44,220 bases of DNA from Candidatus Zhuqueibacterota bacterium (GCA_013202295.1 JABMRT010000051.1:1-44220), one strand, 5' to 3'. Positions 1 to 7,977 are shown, counted from the first letter of the stretch. The notes: generated by a model not told the origin, from the letters alone. Numbers and translations are program-made.

Positions 1-1
1 G

Positions 2-1732
2 ATGCAACTGGTTCGCATTCTGATGACAGTGCTATTCAGTGTGCTCGCGCTTCGTTTTTTTCAGATCCAAATCATTCAAAAAAATACCTATCGATACCGC
101 TCAAATCAAAATCACATTCGGCAGATTTCCCTGCGTGCTGCCAGAGGGATCCTTTATGACCGGGAAGGGTGTGTGCTGGCGGATAACCAGCCAAGCTACT
201 CACTATACATCATCCCGCACATTTTTGATAAAAATAAAATGGATCAGGAGATTATTGCGTCAACCATTCAATTGTCCGTGGATTCTATCGAACAGATGAT
301 TCGATTGTCAAATACCGGGCCGTTCACGCCGGTCCGATTGATGCGGGATATCGATTTCAACCTGCTCTCCCGGATTCAGGAGAACCAACTGGATCTACCG
401 AGTCTTGTGATTGAACAGGAGCCGGTGCGGCGATACCCGCAAGGTAATGTGGCCGTGCATACGCTTGGTTTTACCGGAGAAATCAGTTCAAAAGAATTGG
501 ATGCACGTCAGAAAGAGGAGTATCGGCGAGGCGATTTAACAGGCAAGAGTGGTGTGGAAAAGATTTATGATCCGGATCTTCGGGGTCAAAAGGGCTTTCG
601 CTATATCGAAGTGGATGTGCGGGGTCGTGAGGTGGGCGATCTGGGCGGCAGAATGGATCAACCACCGCAGGTGGGCCGTTCACTGCGTTTGACCATTGAT
701 CTCGATTTGCAGAACACATTGCAGGAAGTGTTTCCCGAAGCTCGTGGTGCAGCGGTTGCGCTCGATCCCAACAACGGTGAAGTGCTGGCCATGATCAGCC
801 GTCCCGGACTGGATTTGATGCGATTTGCGTCCACCACAAATTTATCCTTTTGGCAGGATATTCTAACAGATACAACGCATCCAATGATGAATCGTGCCAT
901 TCAATCCCAGTTGCCGCCGGGTTCCACATACAAGATTGTGTCCGCTTTGGCTGCGCTCTCCGATCCCTCCTTCAATCCACAAGATACCATTATCTGTCAT
1001 GGCGCCTATTATCTGGGCCGCAAACGGTTTGCCTGCTGGAATCCGGGGGGACATGGCGCGGTCAATTTCATTGAAGCGATCCGAAAATCCTGCAATGTTT
1101 ATTTCTATCAAATGGCGTTTCGAATCAATTGGGACGGATGGTTCAAGCAAGCGCGTCAATTGGGATTCGGGCAGCGCACCGGGATTGATTTGTATGGCGA
1201 GATGACAGGGCTGCTACCGGATTTGGCCTATCATCAGGACAAATATCACCGCAACAATTTAGGCAAAGGATCGAAATTAAATCTGGTGATCGGGCAGGGT
1301 GATTTGCTGGTGACACCCATTCAGATGGGAGTGCTGGGTGCGGTAATTGCGTCCGACGGAAATTTGATTCAGCCGCATGTGGTGCAGGCCATTCAGGACG
1401 GGGAGGGGAATTGGCGATCATTGCCAGTGGGCTCGCAAAAAGTGGATGTTTCCAAAAAGTCAATTTCGCTGATAAAACGGGGGATGCGGCTGGCTGCGGA
1501 GCCAGGGGGAACGGCGGTACGGGCTGCGGTGCCCGGTCTGTCCGTTTGCGGTAAAACCGGAACGGCGCAGAATCCACACGGCAAATCCCACGCCTGGTTC
1601 CTTGGATTCGCTCCAGCGGACAATCCCAAACTTGTGATCGTGGTTGTCCTTGAGCAAGCGGGCGGTGGTGGGGCCATGGCCGCTCCGATAGCACACCATC
1701 TATTTTCCAACTTTCTGAAAGCGAACCCATAA
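2..1732 (+). CDS. mrdA: Penicillin-binding protein 2, peptidoglycan D,D-transpeptidase of the elongasome
   Basis: Class B PBP that cross-links peptidoglycan during lateral wall growth together with RodA. One N-terminal membrane anchor (about residues 4-25) is followed by a PBP dimerisation domain and a C-terminal transpeptidase domain. All three catalytic motifs are present: S308-T-Y-K311 with the acylated serine, S363-C-N365, and K518-T-G520 within KTGTAQN. At 576 residues it is slightly shorter than the usual ~600. The ATG lies one base from the window edge, so a start slightly upstream cannot be excluded, although the N-terminus already looks complete. The stop abuts the ATG of rodA (TAAATG), the classical mrdA-mrdB arrangement. 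Confidence 0.95.
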   Translation: MQLVRILMTVLFSVLALRFFQIQIIQKNTYRYRSNQNHIRQISLRAARGILYDREGCVLADNQPSYSLYIIPHIFDKNKMDQEIIASTIQLSVDSIEQMIRLSNTGPFTPVRLMRDIDFNLLSRIQENQLDLPSLVIEQEPVRRYPQGNVAVHTLGFTGEISSKELDARQKEEYRRGDLTGKSGVEKIYDPDLRGQKGFRYIEVDVRGREVGDLGGRMDQPPQVGRSLRLTIDLDLQNTLQEVFPEARGAAVALDPNNGEVLAMISRPGLDLMRFASTTNLSFWQDILTDTTHPMMNRAIQSQLPPGSTYKIVSALAALSDPSFNPQDTIICHGAYYLGRKRFACWNPGGHGAVNFIEAIRKSCNVYFYQMAFRINWDGWFKQARQLGFGQRTGIDLYGEMTGLLPDLAYHQDKYHRNNLGKGSKLNLVIGQGDLLVTPIQMGVLGAVIASDGNLIQPHVVQAIQDGEGNWRSLPVGSQKVDVSKKSISLIKRGMRLAAEPGGTAVRAAVPGLSVCGKTGTAQNPHGKSHAWFLGFAPADNPKLVIVVVLEQAGGGGAMAAPIAHHLFSNFLKANP

Positions 1733-2953
1733 ATGCGGAAAGTCTGGCAATATATTCAACAATTGGGCGCTTTTTTCTGGATGCCATTCATCCTGAGTTT
1801 GATTGGATTGCTGTGTCTTTACAGCAGCGCGAGCACTTCCGGATCAGCCATGCAGGCTCTTTTCACCAAACAGATTATCTGGTGGTGTGTTGGCTGGTTC
1901 CTATATATTATATTCCTTCGCATTCCGATTCAGCCGATCATTCAATCTAGTTATCTCCTGTATGGTTTCACACTCCTTCTTCTCGTCGCACTTTTCCCCT
2001 TCGGTTCAGGACCGGCCGGTCGATGGATCGATCTGGGAATTTTCCGAATCCAGCCATCAGAAATCGCTAAACTGATCACGCTGCTTGCGATTGCTCGATG
2101 CTTGTCTGCGGATCAGGAAGGACGTATTCCCGGAATCCGATACCTGCTTGTGATCCTTCTCGCAATGCTGCCCGCCGTGCTTGTCCTGATTCAACCGGAT
2201 GCAGCTACGGCTATGGTTTTTGTCGTGATCGGAGTGGCAGCGTTATTCTGGGCGGGATTGAGTGCCAAAGTATGGGGCCTCCTCGGAATTATTGTAATAT
2301 CAGGATTGACGGGGATCTCCTGGATCGCGAGTCTCATCTTCTTCGGATTGCTGTTCTCCATCATCCTCTTTCATTTTCGAAATGGCTTCATGCTGGGATT
2401 CACACTGTTTTGTGTGTTGATCAATCGGATGATTCCAAAACTATTGGTGTTGGTCAAACCCTATCAACTTGATCGACTCCGGATTTTCTTTGGGATAAAA
2501 ACAGATCCATTCGGGAGTGCGTATCAAGTCATTCAATCCAAGATCGCTGTGGGTTCCGGCGGATTTTTCGGAAAGGGATTTCTGAAGGGATCCCAGACTC
2601 AATTGCGCTTTCTTCCAGAGCAGCATACCGATTTTATTGTATCCGTTCTGGGAGAAGAATTTGGTTTTTTCGGAATATTCATTGTACTCAGCTTGTTTTT
2701 CTGGTATCTGCTTCGTACTTTTCAGTTGGCCGAAACAGTTCAGTACCGATGGGCCGGATATGTGGCTTTTTGTGCCGGCGCCCTGTTGCTTTTTCAGGTT
2801 ATTGTTAATGTGGGTATGACCGTCGGATTGTTTCCAGTGATGGGGCTTCCTCTTCCTTTTTTCAGTTATGGAGGATCTGCCCTTTGTATGGCCCTAAGCC
2901 TGTCTGGACTGATTGGCAATAGTTGTCTCAGCCAACGTTCGTTTTTAAACTGA
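1733..2953 (+). CDS. mrdB: RodA, SEDS-family peptidoglycan glycosyltransferase
   Basis: Polytopic SEDS protein (FtsW/RodA/SpoVE family), the glycan-strand polymerase that partners PBP2. About ten hydrophobic segments are visible across 406 residues. Recognisable family stretches are GPAGRWIDLGIFRIQPSE, the region around GSGGFFGKGFLKGSQTQL followed by FLPEQHTDFIVSVLGEEFG, and PLPFFSYGGSA near the C-terminus. The position directly after PBP2, with no intergenic gap, and the rod-type sequence make RodA more likely than FtsW. Translation is probably coupled to mrdA. Confidence 0.95.
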   Translation: MRKVWQYIQQLGAFFWMPFILSLIGLLCLYSSASTSGSAMQALFTKQIIWWCVGWFLYIIFLRIPIQPIIQSSYLLYGFTLLLLVALFPFGSGPAGRWIDLGIFRIQPSEIAKLITLLAIARCLSADQEGRIPGIRYLLVILLAMLPAVLVLIQPDAATAMVFVVIGVAALFWAGLSAKVWGLLGIIVISGLTGISWIASLIFFGLLFSIILFHFRNGFMLGFTLFCVLINRMIPKLLVLVKPYQLDRLRIFFGIKTDPFGSAYQVIQSKIAVGSGGFFGKGFLKGSQTQLRFLPEQHTDFIVSVLGEEFGFFGIFIVLSLFFWYLLRTFQLAETVQYRWAGYVAFCAGALLLFQVIVNVGMTVGLFPVMGLPLPFFSYGGSALCMALSLSGLIGNSCLSQRSFLN

Positions 2954-2972
2954 TCAAGGAGGAGTTTGATAC

Positions 2973-3779
2973 ATGCATCCAGTATTACTAAAATTGGGAC
3001 CCATTGAAATTCATGCCTATGGATTATTACTCGCCGTCTCATTTATGCTCGGCATTTATTGGGCCATGGCGCGCGCACCGAAACGGGGCATTGAAAAGAA
3101 TGATATTCTGGATCTATCCATTGTTGTTGTTGTCTGTGCTATTTTCGGCTCACGTTTATTTTATGTAATCACACATCTTGATGAGTTCAAGGGCCGGTGG
3201 GCGGATACAATCAATCCCTTGCAAAGTTCGGGCGAAGTGGGAATATCTGGTCTCTCGATGTTGGGCGGTGTGGTTCTGGTTCTCATTGCGCTTGTGGTGT
3301 ATTGCAGGATTAAAAAAATATCCATCGTCAAGTTGTGTGATACACTTGCACCCACGTTTGCTCTTGGGATCGGTTTGACTCGAATCGGATGTTTTCTCAA
3401 TGGGTGTTGCTTTGGTCAGCCAGGTGATTTGGCGTGGTGCATGAAGTTTCCGTTAAACAGCCCGGCCGGATCGGTGCTACAGAATATACAAATCCATCCT
3501 ACACAATTGTACTCCTCCCTATACGGATTTCTGATACTCATTGTGATTGTGCTCGTTGATCGGAAAAAACGTCCTGATGGATTGTTGCTCTCCATCTTTT
3601 TCATGATGTATGGTGTCGCCCGGTTTTCCATTGATTTTGTGCGGTATTATGAGGCCTCGGTACAATTCCATTTTCTAGGTTTGGCATTTACATTTAATCA
3701 GCTGATTTCATTGGTTCTTTTTATAATCGGATTGGCCTATTTTATAAGGCTCACATTAAAAAAATCAGCTGTGGAATAA
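2973..3779 (+). CDS. lgt: Prolipoprotein diacylglyceryl transferase Lgt
   Basis: Integral membrane enzyme that transfers diacylglycerol from phosphatidylglycerol to the lipobox cysteine of prolipoproteins. The 268-residue protein begins in the standard way (LGPIEIHAYGLLLA) and carries GLTRIGCFLNGCCFGQP, corresponding to the Lgt signature region, and IHPTQLYSS, the conserved HPTQLYE block with Ser in place of Glu. About seven hydrophobic segments are present. A clear AAGGAGG at 2957-2963 precedes the ATG. It lies 19 bases after rodA and is probably co-transcribed. The next gene encodes a lipoprotein, a likely substrate. Confidence 0.94.
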   Translation: MHPVLLKLGPIEIHAYGLLLAVSFMLGIYWAMARAPKRGIEKNDILDLSIVVVVCAIFGSRLFYVITHLDEFKGRWADTINPLQSSGEVGISGLSMLGGVVLVLIALVVYCRIKKISIVKLCDTLAPTFALGIGLTRIGCFLNGCCFGQPGDLAWCMKFPLNSPAGSVLQNIQIHPTQLYSSLYGFLILIVIVLVDRKKRPDGLLLSIFFMMYGVARFSIDFVRYYEASVQFHFLGLAFTFNQLISLVLFIIGLAYFIRLTLKKSAVE

Positions 3780-3784
3780 AATCC

Positions 3785-3813
3785 TTGATTTTATATAAGA
3801 ATTTCAATATATT
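3785..3813 (+). promoter_or_regulatory. Candidate sigma70-type promoter before the TPR lipoprotein
   Basis: TTGATT at 3785-3790 and TATATT at 3808-3813 are separated by exactly 17 bases in an AT-rich gap between lgt and the lipoprotein gene. Matches to consensus are 4/6 and 5/6. Transcription would start near 3820, about 34 bases before the preferred start codon. FCB-type bacteria may use different promoter consensus sequences, so this is a prediction only. Confidence 0.4.
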
Positions 3814-3843
3814 TATCAGTTAAATGCCTGAAAAAAAAAGAAA

Positions 3844-3849
3844 AGGAGG
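3844..3849 (+). promoter_or_regulatory. Shine-Dalgarno AGGAGG deciding the lipoprotein start
   Basis: A perfect AGGAGG lies four bases before the ATG at 3854. It selects that start over the in-frame ATG at 3824, which has no SD and would place ten charged residues ahead of the lipoprotein signal peptide. Confidence 0.7.
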
Positions 3850-3853
3850 GGGC

Positions 3854-4657
3854 ATGATTATCAAACAATTGCTCCGAAGTTTCCTAGCAGGCATTGCCGT
3901 AGGGGGCATGCTTCTAGTTATTGGTTGTGCTTCAACAAGTCCAGCCACTTATGAAACCTCAGATGATATCGCTGATATCGACGCATTGCTGGGATTAAAT
4001 GAAACGGATAATGAGACAATCGGAGAGGATGATGTGCTCCGGCTTCTCGGTGTCATGGATGAGTCAGAAGAGGAATTGGGGCTAGCATCCTCAGAAGAAT
4101 CCGGCACGGATATTGATTGGTCCGGAACCTCTTCATCAAACAAAGAACAACCTGCCGGATTAAACTCGGTTTCGGGGCCATCTTCAGAGACTCAATCATC
4201 ACAAAACCTTGCTTTTCATGAGCCAGAGAGTCCATCCCCATCTGGTGCAACAAAAGTTCCTTCGACAAAGTCGGGATATGAACAAAGCTACGATAATGCA
4301 AGACGGTCGTATAATGCGCGGGATTATCGTAAAGCCTTACAGCAATTCAACGACCTGCTAACCCAGGATATGAATCATTCGTTGTCTGACAATTGCCAGT
4401 ACTGGATTGGAGAATCCCATTACGGCATTGGGAATTATCAACAGGCAATTGTGGCGTTCGAAAAGGTGTTTACCTTTCCTAAATCCAATAAATATGCCGA
4501 CTCACAGCTTAAACTGGGTCTGAGTTACATGCGTTTGAACAATAGCAGTCGGGCGGTTGAAGAATTTGAAAAGCTGGTTCAAAACTACCCGACAAGCAGC
4601 TATGTGACCATTGCCAGACAGTATCTGGACAGAATGAAAACTGAACAAACACCTTAG
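3854..4657 (+). CDS. CpoB/YbgF-like TPR outer-membrane lipoprotein
   Basis: Predicted lipoprotein of 267 residues. A signal peptide ends in a lipobox with C25 (LLVIGC), so it should be processed by Lgt, encoded just upstream. Residues about 30-135 are acidic, Ser-rich low-complexity sequence. From about residue 140 to the end, tetratricopeptide repeats resemble the C-terminus of YbgF/CpoB (NCQYWIGESHYGIGNYQQAI, YADSQLKLGLSYMRL, YPTSSYVTIARQYL). CpoB coordinates PBP activity with outer-membrane constriction, and the neighbourhood of PBP2/RodA fits such a role, but no tol-pal genes are present here. The N-terminal coiled coil of true YbgF is not evident, so the exact function is an inference. 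Confidence 0.8.
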   Translation: MIIKQLLRSFLAGIAVGGMLLVIGCASTSPATYETSDDIADIDALLGLNETDNETIGEDDVLRLLGVMDESEEELGLASSEESGTDIDWSGTSSSNKEQPAGLNSVSGPSSETQSSQNLAFHEPESPSPSGATKVPSTKSGYEQSYDNARRSYNARDYRKALQQFNDLLTQDMNHSLSDNCQYWIGESHYGIGNYQQAIVAFEKVFTFPKSNKYADSQLKLGLSYMRLNNSSRAVEEFEKLVQNYPTSSYVTIARQYLDRMKTEQTP

Positions 4658-4795
4658 ATGTTTCGTATCTGGGGTTGGTCCCGATATCTCTCGCTAAACT
4701 ATCTGATGCTGCGAGCAGCTGGTATCGCGCGTGTTCTGATCCAGTTGTTTTTTTATTGGTTCTTGATCGTTATCAGGAATCTATTGTATGCATAA
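4658..4795 (+). CDS. Possible 45-residue hydrophobic membrane peptide
   Basis: A short open frame whose ATG directly follows the stop of the TPR lipoprotein (TAGATG) and which ends ten bases before glgA. The product would have a basic, aromatic N-terminal part (MFRIWGWSRYLSLNYL) and one hydrophobic segment (about residues 24-39, including LIQLFFYWFLIVI) followed by Arg-Asn. This looks like a single-pass or amphipathic membrane peptide. There is no obvious Shine-Dalgarno of its own, so translation would depend on coupling to the upstream stop. No family is recognised and it may be chance, but it fills almost the whole intergenic space. Confidence 0.35.
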   Translation: MFRIWGWSRYLSLNYLMLRAAGIARVLIQLFFYWFLIVIRNLLYA

Positions 4796-4804
4796 GGACT
4801 TTTC

Positions 4805-6286
4805 GTGAAGAAAAAACTTAAAATATTAATGGCATTATCAGAAGTTGCACCCTTCGCTAAAACGGGGGGATTGGCAGATGTAGGCAGTGCGCTTCCGAAG
4901 GCACTAAAGGATGATGGCCACGATATTCGGGTTATTATGCCTCAATATCGCGTCATCAACGAGCGCAAATATGTGCTGCGTGATGTCATCCGTTTGCAGG
5001 ATATTTCCGTTCAGTTGGGTAAAAAGGATATCACTGTCAATGTCAAAGCAGCTTTTATCCCCAATTCAAAAGTTCAAGTGTATTTCATTGATTACAAACC
5101 CTTCTTTTTCAGAGAAGGCTTGTATATAGATCCAAAAACAGGCAAGGAATTCTCTGACAATGCTGATCGTTTCACGTTATTCGCAAAAGGCACTCTTGAG
5201 ACGCTGAAGAAACTCCAATGGCAACCCGATATAATACATTGCAACGATTGGCAAACCGGCCTGATTCCCCTATTTTTAAAAACACTTTATGCTGAAGATC
5301 AATTTTATGCGAAAATTCGTACTGTATTTACAGTTCATAATTTTGTTTATCAGGGTATTTTTCCTTCGAAGTGCCTTTCATCGTTTAATCTGAATGATCA
5401 ATTCAATGCCGAAGATTCAGGTATCCTGCAGCATGGCAAGTGCAATTTTCTTCAGGCTGGATTATCACATGCCGATCTTCTCAATACAGTGAGTGAGACA
5501 TACTGCCGGGAAGTGCAATCCTCGCCTGAATATGGATGCGGTATGGAATCACTTCTTCAAAAACGTAAGAGGGATTTTTTCGGAATTGTCAATGGATTGG
5601 ATGAAAGTGTCTGGAATCCCGAAAGCGATGAATTAATTCCCAAAAAATACAGTGCCGCCGAATTCGAGGGCAAGCAGGAAGCCAAGACCGCACTGTTAGA
5701 GCAATTGCAGCTTAATACAGACTCATCCATACCATTGATTGGTGTTGTATCCCGGCTCACCATGCAAAAAGGATTTGATTTAATTTGTGATGTTCTGGAT
5801 GATTTGATGAAGTTGGACCTTTCTATGATCATCCTTGGTGTGGGCGATAAAAAATATGAAACCTTTTTCAAAAAGGCTGAGAAGAAATATAAAAGCAAAT
5901 TTAAGTTTTTGCCTGCCTTTGATGAGCCTCTGGCCCATCTGATATCCGCAGGTTCGGATATCTTCCTCATGCCCAGCCTACAGGAACCTTGCGGATTAAC
6001 CCAACTGTCAAGCTTGAAATACGGTACTGTACCAATCGTGCATCACACAGGAGGTCTGGCTGATACGATCACATCCTTTCATCCAAAGAAGAAATCAGGA
6101 AATGGATTTGTCTTCAATGAGCCAACTAAACAAAAGATGTTCGGCACCATAAAGGAAGCACTCAAACTTTATGAAAACACCAATCTATGGAATAAATTAA
6201 TCCAAAACGGCATGAAAGAAGACCATTCCTGGAAAGTATCCTCGAATAAATACGTCCAGCTTTATCAAAAATGCATATTAAAGTAA
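4805..6286 (+). CDS. glgA: Glycogen synthase GlgA (ADP/UDP-glucose-dependent, GT5)
   Basis: Transfers glucosyl units from ADP-glucose (or UDP-glucose) to alpha-1,4-glucan. The 493-residue GT-B protein has the GT5 N-terminal donor motif K19-T-G-G-L23 and the C-terminal E394-P-C-G-L-T-Q motif. Typical internal blocks include the DIIHCNDWQTGLIP region, FTVHNFVYQGIFP and PLIGVVSRLTMQKGFD. Length is normal for the family. The start is GTG at 4805, with TAAGGA (4793-4798) as ribosome-binding site. No other glycogen genes (glgB, glgC, glgP) are in the window, so this copy stands alone. Confidence 0.93.
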   Translation: MKKKLKILMALSEVAPFAKTGGLADVGSALPKALKDDGHDIRVIMPQYRVINERKYVLRDVIRLQDISVQLGKKDITVNVKAAFIPNSKVQVYFIDYKPFFFREGLYIDPKTGKEFSDNADRFTLFAKGTLETLKKLQWQPDIIHCNDWQTGLIPLFLKTLYAEDQFYAKIRTVFTVHNFVYQGIFPSKCLSSFNLNDQFNAEDSGILQHGKCNFLQAGLSHADLLNTVSETYCREVQSSPEYGCGMESLLQKRKRDFFGIVNGLDESVWNPESDELIPKKYSAAEFEGKQEAKTALLEQLQLNTDSSIPLIGVVSRLTMQKGFDLICDVLDDLMKLDLSMIILGVGDKKYETFFKKAEKKYKSKFKFLPAFDEPLAHLISAGSDIFLMPSLQEPCGLTQLSSLKYGTVPIVHHTGGLADTITSFHPKKKSGNGFVFNEPTKQKMFGTIKEALKLYENTNLWNKLIQNGMKEDHSWKVSSNKYVQLYQKCILK

Positions 6287-6316
6287 TCCAATAAAGATAA
6301 TCCAAAACGAATTCTC

Positions 6317-7045
6317 ATGGCAGATCATAAACAGCAAACAGCAATTCAAGGTATGAATTTGGCGGTGCATCGAGTTGGCGCCAAGCTAGATATTGTCCTT
6401 CTTATCCTCTCTGGTTATATTGATACAACCACTTGTCAGGAACTCACCGAGACGATCCAGGGCCTGATTAAACAGGAGCAATATTTATTAATTGTGGATA
6501 TGTCGGGCGTCACTTATGTCAGTAGTGCTGGGTGGGGAGTGTTTATGGGTGAGATCAAGAATATACGTGATTTGGGTGGAGATCTTAAAATCACACAGAT
6601 GCCACCAGAAGTATTTGAAGTTTTCGAGATGCTTGAATTCAATCGCATTTTGAATTATTATGATACGGTTGAAGAGACCATTAATGAGTTTGATATCATT
6701 CGTGGTTTTGATATCACACAAATTGATGAAGAAACTCGAAGACTTCTTCAGAATACAAACCCTGAAAAGACTGAGAAAAAACAGATTCCTCAAATGATTC
6801 ATCGTCCCTCTGTTCAGAAGAAGAATGCAGATAAGGGAGTTGGACTCAGAGATTTACCCCTGATGGAAAAGGTAAAAAGGATTGTAGTGGATAACCCATT
6901 TCTTGGTACCCGTGGAATCGCCCGTGAATTGAATACAAATAAATATGGATCTGTAAAAATTAACTGGTTTAAAATGCGGTCGATCTTAAAGAAATTGAGT
7001 CTTGATTCAACGGAAAAACGGCACCGTTTTTATCGTTCACGATGA
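6317..7045 (+). CDS. STAS-domain protein with a C-terminal winged-helix-like domain
   Basis: Residues about 12-130 form a STAS/anti-anti-sigma domain. The VDMSGVTYVSSAGWGVF block has the phosphorylatable serine region at S69/S70, where SpoIIAA-like proteins have DSSGLG. After a polar linker (about 131-170), the last 70 residues form a small basic domain (LMEKVKRIVVDNP, GTRGIARELNTNKYG, MRSILKKL). This pattern resembles the winged helix that precedes IS3-type integrase domains, a DNA-binding fold. Such a fusion could join a phosphorylation switch to transcription control. It is the last gene before an intrinsic terminator and sits next to the polysaccharide locus. No partner serine kinase or anti-sigma factor is present here. 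The STAS call is strong; the winged helix rests on pattern only. Confidence 0.8.
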   Translation: MADHKQQTAIQGMNLAVHRVGAKLDIVLLILSGYIDTTTCQELTETIQGLIKQEQYLLIVDMSGVTYVSSAGWGVFMGEIKNIRDLGGDLKITQMPPEVFEVFEMLEFNRILNYYDTVEETINEFDIIRGFDITQIDEETRRLLQNTNPEKTEKKQIPQMIHRPSVQKKNADKGVGLRDLPLMEKVKRIVVDNPFLGTRGIARELNTNKYGSVKINWFKMRSILKKLSLDSTEKRHRFYRSR

Positions 7046-7075
7046 TTTTTATTTATGCTCATTATGCATATATAT

Positions 7076-7110
7076 AAAGCATCCGTTCAGGGCCACACGG
7101 ATGCTTTTTT
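7076..7110 (+). terminator. Rho-independent terminator after the STAS gene
   Basis: An 11-bp perfect inverted repeat, AAAGCATCCGT (7076-7086) and ACGGATGCTTT (7097-7107), flanks a 10-base loop and runs into a T tract ending at 7110. It begins 30 bases after the stop codon. It separates the upstream genes from the exopolysaccharide locus. Confidence 0.88.
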
Positions 7111-7157
7111 ATGATTAGAAGATTTATCCAAGATATTTGATTTTTATGGTATAACAT

Positions 7158-7186
7158 TTGCTTTTTTATCAGTACTTCGATATTGT
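7158..7186 (+). promoter_or_regulatory. Candidate promoter of the exopolysaccharide locus
   Basis: TTGCTT at 7158-7163 and TATTGT at 7181-7186, spaced by 17 bases, lie between the terminator and the first export gene. Matches are 4/6 and 4/6. A start site near 7193 would give a short leader before the ATG at 7215, which has an AAAGGA Shine-Dalgarno at 7201-7206. Some promoter is required here because of the strong terminator upstream, but this exact placement is a guess. Confidence 0.3.
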
Positions 7187-7214
7187 TACATGCGAATGTG
7201 AAAGGAAGTCATAG

Positions 7215-7937
7215 ATGTTTAGATTCGTTAATAGGCATGAAAATCATTTAATACAACATGTTACGCTATCAACATTTCTCCTTGTATTCCTGTTTGTGTC
7301 TGATGTGCATAGCCAAGCTTTACCAAGTCCCAGCTGGAGTAAAACCGCCGGTTCTCTGACTATTTTTCAACCAGGTGATGCAGTTCGTATTCAAGTCTGG
7401 GAACTCTATTCGGAGGGAGGTAACTCCACCCTCGGGCGGAATATGAGTCAGGATTATCCTATAAGTCCTGGTGGTTACATCATTATGCCCATCCTTGGAG
7501 AAGTCAAGGTAAAAGGCCTCACCGTTTATGAGCTCATGCAAGATCTTCAGGAAAAATTGCGCGAATATATGCGGAATCCGCTGGTATATGTTCAGCCCTT
7601 GATTCGACTGACACTTCAAGGCGCATTTAATCGTCCCGGTGCATTGCGAGTACCTCCCTCCAGTTCTCTCTGGGATGTGATAGCAATTGCCGGAGGACCT
7701 CGCGGTGATTGTGACTTAAGTAAAATTTCTATAGAGCGCGGGGGGCGAGTGATCATTAAAGGGCTTCTTAATAGCTTTGAGCAAGGATATTCTCTTGAAG
7801 ATATTGGTGTTGAATCAGGAGATCAAATTGTTGCTCCCACCCGAAGTCGTTTGAATCTCTATACATTAATAGGAATTATTAACTTATTGACATCTGTTGC
7901 GCTTCTTTATTTGCGATTACAATATAAAACTTATTAA
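7215..7937 (+). CDS. Wza-like polysaccharide export protein (Poly_export + SLBB)
   Basis: Periplasmic/outer-membrane export protein for capsule or exopolysaccharide. An N-terminal signal sequence is apparent, with a hydrophobic stretch at about 18-29 and possible cleavage after VHSQA. A polysaccharide-export domain follows (FQPGDAVRIQVWE through the VYVQP region), then one SLBB domain (LTLQGAFNRPGALRV and AIAGGPRGDCDLSKI), and finally a hydrophobic helix near residues 215-233. It has 240 residues against about 380 for E. coli Wza, has a single SLBB and lacks a lipobox cysteine, so it is a short non-lipoprotein variant. Its terminal helix may act as a membrane anchor. It directly precedes the Wzc-like kinase, the normal partner. 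Confidence 0.88.
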   Translation: MFRFVNRHENHLIQHVTLSTFLLVFLFVSDVHSQALPSPSWSKTAGSLTIFQPGDAVRIQVWELYSEGGNSTLGRNMSQDYPISPGGYIIMPILGEVKVKGLTVYELMQDLQEKLREYMRNPLVYVQPLIRLTLQGAFNRPGALRVPPSSSLWDVIAIAGGPRGDCDLSKISIERGGRVIIKGLLNSFEQGYSLEDIGVESGDQIVAPTRSRLNLYTLIGIINLLTSVALLYLRLQYKTY

Positions 7938-7967
7938 AGATTTCAAAAAGATAAGTATACGTTTTTT

Positions 7968-7973
7968 AGGAGA
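7968..7973 (+). promoter_or_regulatory. Shine-Dalgarno AGGAGA fixing the Wzc-like start
   Basis: AGGAGA lies four bases before the ATG at 7978. It favours that codon over the in-frame ATG at 7897, which sits inside the upstream export gene and would add 27 residues unlike any Wzc N-terminus. Confidence 0.65.
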
Positions 7974-7977
7974 ATTC

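Noticed and set aside
6900-7045. Remnant of an IS3-type transposase at the end of the STAS gene
   Set aside because: The segment is in frame, complete and followed directly by the gene's own stop and terminator, with no inverted repeats or integrase catalytic domain. A domain fusion explains it better.
7137-7155. TTGATT (7137) with TATAAC (7150) as the locus promoter
   Set aside because: The spacing is only seven bases; the 17-base pair at 7158-7186 is better.
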